Source of the DNA: Candidatus Melainabacteria bacterium
Lineage (GTDB): Bacteria; Cyanobacteriota; Vampirovibrionia; Gastranaerophilales; Gastranaerophilaceae
DNA: 64,000 bases
Direction of reading: 5' to 3'
Assembly (NCBI GenBank): GCA_022009935.1
Contig: CP091731.1
Location: 310,001 to 374,000 of the forward strand
The notes under the pieces were generated by a model. That model was given only the letters and a program-made list of their open reading frames with translations, was not told where the DNA came from and did no database searches. Each line of letters opens with the position of its first letter. Within the stretch, counting starts at the first letter, position 1. The position numbers and the translations under genes were made by a program. Shown here in pieces: positions 21,750 to 31,523 of this stretch.

Positions 21750-23423
21750 ATGAAACTTGAGAGAGTAAACTTGAATTCAGACAAAAACCAAGTGGGAAGA
21801 AAAAAGAAAAACAACAAAAACAATTTGACAACTCCAAATTTTGGTTTGCCAAAAGTTAAAATTGGAAATTTGGCAAAAGATGTTGTGAGTTTTGGAAGTC
21901 CTGTGGTTCAAAAAAATGTTATTTGGCGCAACATTAGTGATTCAGCTGTTTCAAATATTGCAAAGTTTATTGACAAATTTGAAGATGCAACTGCGTGGAT
22001 GAGAAGAAGTGATTTAGGACGAAGATTAATCAAAGATACAAGTGATGACAAAAAGTTGCACAGAGAAACGGTATTTCATATCCTGATACTGAATATGAAA
22101 CATCAATAAGTACAGGTATTTTTTCTTCTGATAACTATCGTGCTACATATCTGGGAGGAGGAATGTCAGGTGATGCTTATCGTGTTCAAGTTGATGGTGA
22201 TACAAAATATGTAATTAAAGAAGCAAAAGATAAAAAATGTAGTGACCCAATTAATGGAGCTGGTGGCATTAAGCACGAATATGAAATGTTAGAACAATTT
22301 GAACCGGATAGTAAATTTCAACAAGGCATAGCCTTAATGAAAACAGAAGATGGTAATTATTTTCTCATATCTCATTTTGCAGAAGGGGAAGCGGCAGGAA
22401 AAGACGGATATAGTTTAAATAGGGATGAGTCAAGAGAATATAAAGGATACTTTAAACATTTTAGAAAATATGGATAATAAAAATGTATTTAATCCTGATT
22501 GGAATTTAGGCAATATATTTTATCAAGGTGATAGCAAATATCCAAAAGTTTTGGACTTACAATGGGCATACCCAACAAGCAGAGCAAATGACTTCTTTCA
22601 TTTTGTGCCTGGTGAAAAGAAAACAAACATGGTGGCATTTGAAGGTGGGGCAATAGCTTCATATATGCATCATTTGTATGAAGAAACCGGCTCAAAGGGT
22701 CAAACAAGAGATTTCTTGAAAATGTATTTAAAGGAGCGAGCAAAACATTGTGACTCTTCAAATCGATTGGAAAGAATAAGAAAAGCGGTATATGAAAATC
22801 CAACAGAGGATGTTTTAGATGCGGAAATATTGAGATTATCTGTTTTGCAAAATAATATTCACCAATTTATGTATACAGACAAACAAAATGAAGAGCCAAG
22901 AGATATGTTAAAAATGGTGCGGTATCAAGCAAGAGCGAATTTTGCAGCCAAAATGTTGTCAGAATTTCAACCACAAAGACCATATTCTCAAACATCAAGG
23001 GCTGAAGATGAATATTTTGAACAGATGCGTGATTTTGGGAAAAGTTGGCATGATAAAACCAAGTCTGATTATAAAGGTTCAATAAACTATATGAAAAGAC
23101 TTGTGACAGGAGAAGAAAGACAAACAACCGGTTATTATGCTTCCGGATTATTTTTATTGGCCAAAATATTTTGGAACAGGTGTTGACGGCACAACACATT
23201 CTTATAAAAAACGCTGTACCTGATAAAACCAAGCTTTCTGATGTCTTATCGGATGACCTGTCTAGACAATATGCAAGGAATTTTAAGAAATTACGTTCAA
23301 AAATAACAGACCTAGAAGCTAATTTTATGGATTTAAAGAACGCCGTTGATAAAAAATGATTATGTAGCAAAAAGTGATGCAAAAGAAGATATTAACGAAA
23401 CAATTCCTGAGGTTTTAATATGA
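21750..23423 (+). CDS. A1: kinase-like protein with shared C-terminal module
   Basis: About 557 residues after bridging breaks near 22060, 22430, 23140 and 23355. Residues 1-60 are basic and end in NLAKDVVSFGSPVV, a motif shared with A2 and C1. Residues 130-330 resemble the aminoglycoside/choline kinase fold: a glycine loop LGGGMSGDAYRV, VIKEA with the ATP-binding Lys, EYEML as a possible helix-C Glu, a catalytic loop FNPDWNLGNIFY (D and N five apart) and a metal site VLDLQW. All catalytic residues are present, so kinase activity is plausible. The rest is a helical module shared with the B proteins (NPTEDVLDAEILRLSVL, NFAAKMLSEFQPQ). Substrate unknown. It overlaps B1 by ATGA. Confidence 0.7.
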
Positions 23424-24743
23424 TAACATCAAACATAAGTGTAAACAGGGCAAGCCCTGTTTACACCTTTTTAAAACAAAAAGAACAACCAACAACCAAG
23501 CTTCAAAAGCAATGTTGTTACAAAAGCCCAAAATCAAAGCATGACACAAGAACAAAAAACTTGGCTTGCTGTTGGTTTGACAACACTTGGAGCCCTTGCA
23601 ATCGGTTTGATAGTTTGGGCTTGCTCAAAGAAAACGAAAACAAGTGAAACTTCAAAAACTAAACAACTTAATCCTCAAGAACAAGTCAAAGATCTTGAAA
23701 AAAATATGCAAAAACATTTCATCAATGTTAGTTTGAAACAATATAATCCAAGATGGGATATGGTTAAAGTTATGCCAAATGTGCTTGCAGATTTTGAAGC
23801 ACAAATGAGTTTCAACTATACGAAATGAAAATACTTGTTCCACAACTTTTGGGAAGAAGACAACAATTGTATACCGATAAACTTTTAAGTTCCACAAATC
23901 TTTATGAACTTCACAATTGTCACGACGGCAAGCAAGAAGCAAGGTTAGTTAAAGGAATAAAATATAAAAATCATTATAACGATAAACCAAACGGTGAAAA
24001 AGGGTTGCTAACTCTTGAAAAGAAGCTGATGATTATGCCGATAAAAATGCAAAAATAAAAGAAACATTTGTTGAATATTTAAAACTTAGAAGCGAATATT
24101 TTGATAAAGGTAATGACTTTGATGTCGTTCGAAGTGAGGTTCTGAAAAATCCAAGCGATGATGTCATTGATGCTGAAACCTTAAGATTGTCTATGCTTGC
24201 AAACAACACACGACAGTTTCTTTATTCTGATGAAAGTGTTGAAGAGCCACACGAAATGGCAAAATTTGTTCAACCATTACTTATTGCAAATTATACAGCC
24301 AAAATGCTTGAAGACTTTAAACCGAAAAAAGAAAATTTAAGTGAAAATGAGAAAAATATTTTGAATATATGAATAAACTTGGAAAATTTTTTAGGCATGA
24401 AAGATTAAAAGAAAGAAGCAAGCGAAAAATTGTCCAAATTTGTAAAATAATAACAGGGGAAGTTGAAGCTCCTAAATGTTATACAAAAGGTAAAGATGAA
24501 ATCTATGATAAAAAGATATATCTTCATTTTAGACAGTCAGCAAGGGGATAAGCTTTCTGATGTCTTATCGGATGACCTGTCTAGACAATATGCAAGGAAT
24601 TTTAAGAAATTACGTTCAAAAAAATAACAGACCTAGAAGCTAATTTTATGGATTTAAAGAACGCCGTTGATAAAAATGATTATGTAGCAAAAAGTGATGC
24701 AAAAGAAGATATTAACGAAACAATTCCTGAGGTTTTAATATGA
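23420..24743 (+). CDS. B1: single-span membrane protein with shared C-terminal module
   Basis: About 440 residues. The N-terminus (MITSNISVNRASPVYTF) is coded partly by a palindrome. It is followed by QPSFKSN (corrected), MTQEQKTWLAVGL and one membrane helix ending VWACSKK, then a basic stretch. The body has QKHFINVSLKQYNPRWDMVK and DVIDAETLRLSMLANNTRQF. The last 65 residues (KLSDVLSDDLSRQYARNFKK) match the end of A1 nearly base for base rather than the ends of B2-B4, so B1 looks like a B/A chimera. Frame breaks are near 23470, 23810, 24020, 24350, 24400, 24545 and 24630. Function unknown. Confidence 0.65.
23439..23466 (+). repeat. Post-start palindrome in B1
   Basis: Arms of 13 bp (GTGTAAACAGGGC / GCCCTGTTTACAC) around AA, beginning 19 nt after the B1 ATG and inside the coding sequence. 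No convincing U-run follows, so it is not an obvious terminator. Confidence 0.9.
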
Positions 24744-26105
24744 TAACATCAAACATAAGTGTAAACAGGGCAAGCCCTGTTTACACCTTTAAAACAAAAA
24801 AGAACAACCAACAACCAAGCTTCAAAAGCAATGTTGTTACAAAAGCCCAAAATCAAAGCATGACACAAGAACAAAAAACATGGCTTGTTGTTGGTTTGAC
24901 AACACTTGGAGCCCTTGCAATCGGTTTGATAGTTTGGGCTTGCTCAAAGAAAACAAAAACAAGTGAAACTTCAAAAAACTAAACAACTTAATCCTCAAGA
25001 ACAAGTCAAAGATCTTGAAAAAATATGCAAAAACATTTCATCAATGTTAGTTTGAAACAATATAATCCAAAATGGGAAATGGTTAAAGTTGTGCCAAATG
25101 TAGCTGCACCATTTGAATCACAAAATGAGTTTCAACTATACGAAATGAAAACACTTGTGCCACAACTTTTGGGAAGAAGACAACAATTGTATACCGATAA
25201 ACTTTTTAAGCTCTACAAATCTTTACGAACTTCACAATTGTCACGACGGCAAGCAAGAAGCAAGGTTAGTTAAAGGAATAAAATATAAAAATCATTATAA
25301 CGATAAACCAAACGGTGAAAAAGGGTTGCCAACTCTTGAAAAAGAAGCTGATGATTATGCCGATAAAAATGTAAAAATAAAAGAAACATTTGTTGAATAT
25401 TTAAAACTTAGAAGCGAATATTTTGATAAAGATAATGAATTTGATGTTGTTAGAAGTGAAGTTTTGAAAAATCCAAGCGAGGATGTCGTTGATGCTGAAA
25501 CCTTAAGATTGTCTATACTTGCAAGCAACACACGACAGTTTCTTTATTCAGATGAAAGTGTTGAAGAGCCACACGAAATGGCAAAATTTGTTCAACCATT
25601 ACTTATTGCAAATTATACAGCCAAAATGCTTGAAGACTTTAAACCTAAAAAAGAAAATTTAAGCGAAAATGAAAAAAAATATTTTGAATATATGAATAAA
25701 CTTGGAAAATTTTGGCATGAAAGATTAAAGAAAGAAGCAAGCGAAAAATTGCCAAATTTTGTAAAAATAATAACAGGTGAAGTTGATGCACCTAAATGTT
25801 ATACAAAAGGTAAAGATGAAATCTATGATAAAAGATATATCTTCGTTACTAACAGTCAACAACATACCAAGCTTTCTGATGTGTTATCAAACGAAACAAA
25901 AGCTAAGTGGGATAAAGTTATGACTCAAGAAGAAAAAGAAGTTATCAGAGGACGGACTTTTAAAATACCTGCATTAAAAGAAACTATCAAAACATTGGAA
26001 GCTAAATTTATGGATTTAAAAGATGCTGTTGATAGCAATGATTATTCTTCACAAAATAGCTTAAAATCCGAAATATCTGAATTAATTCCTGAGGTCTTAA
26101 TATGA
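24740..26105 (+). CDS. B2: single-span membrane protein, paralogue of B1
   Basis: About 455 residues with breaks near 24975, 25020 and 25205. The layout is a 43-residue N-terminus with NQQPSFKSN, a helix (TWLVVGLTTLGALAIGLIVW), a basic turn SKKTK, a variable domain (LYEMKTLVPQLLGRRQQLYT, HNCHDGKQEARLVKGIKYKN), and the shared helical module (NPSEDVVDAETLRLSILASN, NYTAKMLEDFKPKK, YMNKLGKFWHERLKKEASEK). The C-terminal tail is KLSDVLSNETKAKWDKV...IPEVLI. It is the cleanest B copy. The positive charges after the helix suggest the large domain stays in the cytoplasm. Overlaps B1 and B3 by ATGA. Confidence 0.7.
24759..24786 (+). repeat. Post-start palindrome in B2
   Basis: Identical to the B1 palindrome (13-bp arms, AA loop), at the same distance from the ATG. 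Confidence 0.9.
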
Positions 26106-27599
26106 TAACATCAAACATAAATGTAAACAGGGCTTGCCCTGTTTACACCTATAAAAACCCAAAAGAATAACCAACAGACAAGTTTCAAAGGAAACGTTTC
26201 TGAAAAACAAAATCAAGGCATGACACAAGAACAAAAAACTTGGCTTGCTGTTGGTTTGACAACCGTTGCAGCAATTGCAATCGGTTTGATTGTTTGGGCT
26301 TGTTCGAAAGGAAAAAGAAACCAACAAAAAATGTTCAAAAAACAGAAGAAACACCTATTGTACAACCAATAGAACAAAAGAAAACTCTTAAAGAAATTTT
26401 AAAAGGCAGAAATAAATGGTATTATAATGAGCTTGATATTTTGAAACCACGATACAAAACAGTAGAAAAAATGCTTGAAAATGGCGGAACTAAAACAATA
26501 AAGTTTTCAAAAGATGTTATGGATTTAAATAAAAAAGTCCAACCTCATTTTATAGACATGTGGTTTAAACAATATAATCCCGACTGGGAAAAAGTAAAAG
26601 TTGTGCCAAATGTACTTGCAGATTTTGAATCACAAAATGATTTTTTCTTTGTATGAGCAAATGGTGCTTGTACCCACAACTTTTGGGATATAAAGAACAG
26701 TGGGAAGCCGATAAAACAATGGAAGCAGCTCCAGATAACCTTTATGTCCATGAAAACACACCATGGCAAAGGTAATTATAGGATTGATGAATATGAACGT
26801 GAATATACTCCGGAAGTGAACCAAAAATAAAGGATATTTATTCACAATTGTTTGAAAAAACAAGCGAAAAGAAATATTTATCAAATATTTAAAAATTAGA
26901 AGCGAATATTTTGATAAAGATAATAAATTTGATGTTGTTCGAAGTGAGGTTCTGAAAAATCCAAGCGATGATGTTGTTGATGCTGAAACATTAAGATTAC
27001 ATATGCTTGCAAACTACACAAAAGAGTTTCTTTATTCAGATGAAAGTGTTGAAGAACCGCACAATATGTTAAATTTCGTATATCCATTATTAATAGCAAA
27101 TTATTCTGCCAAAATGCTTGAAGAATTTAAACCGAAAAAAGCTCAAAAAGATATGACAGAAAATGAGAAAAAATATTTTGAATATATGAATAAACTTGGA
27201 AAATTTTGGCATGAAAGATTAAAGAAAGAAGCAAGCGAAAAATTGCCAAATTTTGCTAAAATGATAAATGGAGAAATTGAAAAGTCTAAGTGTTATGGCT
27301 CAGAAGATTTTGATCCAAGGCGACTTCCTAACCTAAATTCAAGAATTAATTTTAATTTTTTAAAAATGCTTTCCCGTGAAACAAAAGCTAAGTGGGATGA
27401 TGGGTTTAATAAAAAACAAGGGAAATTTATAGTAAATGATAAAACATATTATGAAAAATTATCATTGAATGATTATTTTCTTGATTTAGTCGAAAATTTC
27501 AAAGATCGAATATGGTATAATATTATTAATCCAGCAAAATCTGAAATAAATGCAACAAATAAAAGAATTAAGGAATTAATTCCTGAGGTCTTAGTATGA
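26102..27599 (+). CDS. B3: single-span membrane protein, longer paralogue
   Basis: About 498 residues. The start is MITSNINVNRACPVYTYK, then SFKGN and the same membrane helix ending VWACSKGKKKPTK. Compared with B1/B2 it has an extra segment (LKEILKGRNKWYYNELDILK, YKTVEKMLENGGTKTIKFSK) before HFIDMWFKQYNPDWEKVKVV. The shared module follows (NPSDDVVDAETLRLHMLANY, NYSAKMLEEFKPKKAQKDMT, CYGSEDFDPRRLPNLN), ending IKELIPEVLV. Breaks are near 26165, 26315, 26645, 26680, 26755, 26825 and 26865. It is nearly identical to B4 over about 1.2 kb except at the C-terminal tail. Confidence 0.7.
26122..26147 (+). repeat. Post-start palindrome in B3
   Basis: Arms of 12 bp (TGTAAACAGGGC / GCCCTGTTTACA) around TT. 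The outermost G-C pair of B1/B2 is lost; the rest is intact. Confidence 0.9.
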
Positions 27600-29066
27600 T
27601 GATAAACAACATCCAAGGCAACAGGGCATATTCTGTTGCCACCTTTAAAACAAAAAATAATAACCAACAACCAAGCTTCAAAGGAAACGTTTCGGAAAAC
27701 CAAAATCAAGGCATGACACAAGAGCAAAAAACTTGGCTTGCTGTTGGTTTGATAACACTTGGAGTCCTTGCAATCGGTTTGATAGTTTGGGCTTGTTCGA
27801 AAGGAAAAAAGAAACCAACAAAAATGTTCAAAAAACAGAAGAAACACCTATTGTACAACCAATAGAACAAAAGAAAACTCTTAAAGAAATTTTTAAAAGG
27901 CAGAAATAAATGGTATTATAATGAGCTTGATATTTTGAAACCACGATACAAAACAGTAGAAAAAATGCTTGAAAATGGCGGAACTAAAACAATAAAGTTT
28001 TCAAAAGATGTTATGGATTTAAATAAAAAAGTCCAACCTCATTTTATAGACATGTGGTTTAAAACAATATAATCCCGACTGGGAAAAAGTAAAAGTTGTA
28101 CCAAATGTACTTGCAGATTTTGAATCACAAAATGATTTTTTTTTGTATGAGCAAATGGTGCTTGTACCACAACTTTTGGGATATAAAGAACAGTGGGAAG
28201 CCGATAAAACAATGGAAGCAGCTCCAGATAACCTTTATGTCCATGAAAACACACCATGGCAAAGGTAATTATAGGATTGATGAATATGAACGTGAATATA
28301 CTCCGGAAGTGAACCAAAAAATAAAGGATATTTATTCACAATTGTTTGAAAAAAACAAGCGAAAAAGAAATATTTATCAAATATTTAAAAATTAGAAGCG
28401 AATATTTTGATAAAGGTAATGACTTTGATGTTGTTAGAAGTGAGGTTCTGAAAATCCAAGCGATGATGTTGTTGATGCTGAAACATTAAGATTACATATG
28501 CTTGCAAACTACACAAAAGAGTTTCTTTATTCAGATGAAAGTGTTGAAGAACCACATAATATGACTTCTTTTGTTCAACCATTAATCATTGCAAATTATT
28601 CTGCCAAAATGCTTGAAGAATTTAAACCGAAAAAAGCTCAAAAAGATATGACAGAAAATGAGAAAAAATATTTTGAATATATGAATAAACTTGGAAAATT
28701 TTGGCATGAAAGATTAAAGAAAGAAGCAAGCGAAAAATTGCCAAATTTTGCTAAAATGATAAATGGAGAAATTGAAAAGTCTAAGTGTTATGGCTCAGAA
28801 GATTTTGATCCAAGGCGACTTCCTAACCTAAATTTAATAACTAATTTTAGTTTTTTAGAAATGCTTTCCCGTGAAACAAAAGCTAAGTGGGATGATGTTA
28901 TGGAAGATGATGATGATGACAAAGAAAAAATTGGTTTAAAAACAAGAGTTATAAAGTTAGAAGCAGCTTTTATTAATTTAAAAATGCTGTAGAAAAACAT
29001 GATAGTAGTCTTGAGTCAAAAGCTAAAAAGTCAATAGGTATATTAACTGGAAAGGTCTTACCATAA
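27596..29066 (+). CDS. B4: single-span membrane protein, near twin of B3
   Basis: About 488 residues. It starts MMINNIQGNRAYSVATFKTK, then QQPSFKGNVSENQNQGMTQE and the membrane helix. The body matches B3 almost exactly down to LPNLN, after which the tails differ. B4 ends with WDDVMEDDDDDKEKIGLK and GILTGKVLP instead of IPEVLV. It uses a TAATG junction (1-bp overlap) rather than ATGA. Breaks are near 27815, 27892, 28062, 28265, 28360, 28455 and 28985. The different tail next to a degenerate downstream copy suggests a recombination joint. Confidence 0.68.
27617..27640 (+). repeat. Post-start palindrome in B4 (changed arms)
   Basis: GGCAACAG pairs with CTGTTGCC, with two further G-U pairs inside. 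Relative to B1-B3 both arms have changed together (GTAAAC/GTTTAC to GGCAAC/GTTGCC). Confidence 0.8.
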
Positions 29067-29460
29067 TGATAACAAATCTTCAAGGAATGAGGGCATGCCC
29101 TCATTCCTCTTTTGAAAATAAAGAACAACCAACAACCAAGCTTCAAAAGCAATGTTGTTAAAACACAAAATCAAGGCATGACACAAGAACAAAAAAACAT
29201 GGCTTGCTGTTGGTTTGACAACACTTGGAGCCCTTTGCAATCGGTTTGATAGTTTGGGCTTGCTCAAAGAAAACGAAAACAAGTGAAACTTCAAAAACTA
29301 AACAACTTAATCCTCAAGAACAAGTCAAAGATCTTGAAAAAATATGCAAAAACATTTCATCAATGTTAGTTTGAAACAATATAATCCAAAATGGGAAATG
29401 GTTAAAGTTGTGCCAAATGTAGCTGCACCATTTGAATCACAAAATAAAATAATAGTTTAG
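29066..29460 (+). pseudogene. B5: truncated B paralogue
   Basis: About 130 codons. It starts MITNLQGMRACPHSSF and keeps the N-terminus, membrane helix and QKHFINVSLKQYNPKWEMVK. It stops with FESQNKIIV at the point where B2 reads FESQNEFQL. The body before that point is nearly identical to B2 (25020-25130), apart from homopolymer differences. It lacks the whole shared module. It could still encode a small membrane protein. A2 begins 21 bp later with its own GGAG. Confidence 0.6.
29083..29108 (+). repeat. Post-start palindrome in B5 (third arm type)
   Basis: AGGAATGAGGGC pairs perfectly with GCCCTCATTCCT around AT. This is a third arm sequence (GGAATG/CATTCC) at the same place relative to the start codon. 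Confidence 0.9.
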
Positions 29461-29481
29461 CTTAAGTAAAGGAGAGTATTT

Positions 29482-31222
29482 ATGAAAATTGAAAAAATGG
29501 GATTGAATCCAAACAAAAACGAAGTAAAAAAAGAAAGAGAAGCTAAAAACAATTTTGCGATGTCCAAATTTGGCTTGCCCAAAATGCAAAATGGAAATTT
29601 GAAAAAAAGATATTGTGAGTTTTGGAAGTCCCGTGGTATATCAGGAGGTTATAAAACATAATCAACATCAAAATTTTCTAAAAGATTATCTAAATTTATA
29701 GATAAATTTGAAGATGAAACCAAACACAGACAAAAAGAATGTTGGGACAAAAGATTAAGTTATAATGAGAAATATAATAGCAAAATTAATTCACAACTTA
29801 TGAGTGCACAATACTTAGGAAGTGGAATGTCTGGAAATGCATATTTAGTAAAAGATTGGTTAACTTCAGTTGATGATGGTAATTCAAACGGAAACTCTTT
29901 ACCTTGGCACTACGAGCCTCATCCTTTAATTTTTGAAAAAACATTAACATTATTATCCGGAGATTACACTCAATTTGTAATAAAAGAAACACAAAAAAGT
30001 AATTCAAAAAATCTTGAAAATGAATTTGAAGAATTGAAGAAAGTAGTTGATATGCCAAGTATGCAGCAAGGTGTAGCATTGATGAAAACTCGTGATGGCG
30101 GTACCTTTTTGATATCAGAATTTCAACCTGGAGTATCTAAAGGACTAAAAAAAGAAATGGAGATAAAAAATTTAATGTTTTAACTCGACAAAATATAAAA
30201 GATGTTTTAAGTATACTATCGCAATTAGATAAAAAATGTTATTTAATCCAGATTTAAATCTTGGAAATATATTATATGAAAAAGAAACTCCAACAATCAT
30301 TGATTTAGAATGGCAAACAAATATGAATGAAGCTGACAAAGTGTTCACATTTGCCCCAAATGAAAAAAGAACCAATATGTTAGGGTTTGAAAATGCTGGC
30401 TTAAGTTCATATATAAAAGATTTGTATCAAATTAATGAACATAATGGTATGGATTATAAAAATAATAAAAAATCTTGTCGAGATTTCTTAAAAATGTATT
30501 TTATGGAAAGAGCCAAATATTGTGATACATCAAACAGGCTAGAAAAAGTTCGTAAAACAGTCTATGAAAATCCGACAGAGGATGTTTTAGATGCAGAAAT
30601 ATTAAGACTTTCAATATTGAAAAACCATGAAAAACAATATGGATACCTTGATACAGAAAATTGTCAACCACAAGATATGTTAGAAATGGTGAGATATCAA
30701 GCAAGAGCAAACTTTGCAGCAAAAATGTTATCAGAATTTAAACCACAAGGCTATGTTTCAGAAGAACAAAAGAGAATATTTTGAAGAAATGAGAAAATTT
30801 GGAAGTTTTTGGCATGGTAAAAACACAAGAATGGTATAAAGGTTCAATAAACTATATGAAAAAGCTTGTGACAGGTGAGAAACGACAAAATCTAGATTTT
30901 GGATTATTTTATTGGCCAAAATATTTTGGAACCGGTGTTGATAGTTATAGAAACCCTCGTCTATTAACAGTACCCGACAAAACCAAGCTTTCTGATGTGT
31001 TGTCGGATGGAGCAAAAATCAAAGTGGGATGAGGTTATGGAAAAAAATGAAATTATTGAATACAGAGGAAGAAAAGTTTTATTACCGAGTTTAAAAGATA
31101 ATATTATAAGATTAGAAGATCGATTTATGGAGTTACAACATGCCGTTGATTATAAGAATTACTCTAGACAAGATAGCTTAAAATCCGAAATATCTAAATT
31201 AATCCCTGAGGTCTTAGTATGA
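29482..31222 (+). CDS. A2: kinase-like protein with shared C-terminal module
   Basis: About 580 residues, paralogue of A1. It starts MKIEKMGLNPNKNEVKKERE and, after a break near 29607, reads DIVSFGSPVV. The kinase-like domain shows LGSGMSGNAYLVKDW (glycine loop), FVIKET (ATP Lys), EFEEL (helix C), GGTFLISEFQPG (hinge), FNPDLNLGNILY (catalytic loop) and IIDLEW (metal site). The helical module follows (NPTEDVLDAEILRLSILKNH, NFAAKMLSEFKPQ), ending SEISKLIPEVLV. An insert of about 40 residues in the N-lobe (SVDDGNSNGNSLPWHYEP) is absent from A1. Breaks are near 30175, 30230, 30770, 30820 and 31015. It overlaps B6 by ATGA. Confidence 0.7.
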
Positions 31223-31338
31223 TGATAACAAATCTTCAAGGAATGAGGGCATGCCCTCATTCCTCTTTGAAAATAAAGAACAACCAACAACCAAGCTTCA
31301 GAGGGAATGTCATGGAAAACCAAAATCAAAGCATGTAA
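31219..31338 (+). pseudogene. B6: 39-codon remnant of a B gene
   Basis: This short frame is unbroken: MMITNLQGMRACPHSSLKIK, then NNQQPSFRGNVMENQNQSM and a stop. It ends exactly where other B proteins continue TQEQKTW, the beginning of the membrane helix. It keeps the ATGA coupling to A2 and the palindrome but has no membrane helix or module. The DNA directly after it matches the leader of A1, so the truncation point is a joint between two repeat units. Confidence 0.55.
31239..31264 (+). repeat. Post-start palindrome in B6
   Basis: Identical to the B5 palindrome, 20 nt after the B6 start, retained in a gene otherwise reduced to 39 codons. Confidence 0.9.
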
Positions 31339-31354
31339 AAAATCCATTTCTTTT

Positions 31355-31425
31355 TTTCATGTAAACTTTTGTAAAAGTTACAGATGTAAAATAGCAAATT
31401 ATATTTTTACGGTTTTTAATCTAAA
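31355..31425 (+). repeat. Leader/promoter repeat, copy 2 (before C1)
   Basis: Matches 21594-21665 through TTGTAAAAGTTACA, TAGCAAATTAT and TTTTTACGGTTTTTAAT with a few base changes. It follows the B6 remnant directly and probably gives C1-D-E their own promoter. Confidence 0.65.
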
Positions 31426-31523
31426 TATAAGCCAGGTACTAAAAGATAAGTAAAATAGAAATAAAGTGGTGCATGGTTCATAGGATGCATCAGAGATGAG
31501 CTAAATAAAAGGAAGAAAGAACT

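Noticed and set aside
22489..23382. Minus-strand open frames opposite the A and B genes
   Set aside because: They follow from the AT-rich codon use of the plus-strand genes and have no ribosome-binding sites. The plus-strand proteins are supported by paralogues.
23439..31264. B-gene palindromes as intrinsic terminators
   Set aside because: They are inside coding sequence and the following bases (CTTTAAAAC, CTATAAAAA, TTTGAAAAT) are not steady T-runs; at most weak attenuation is possible.
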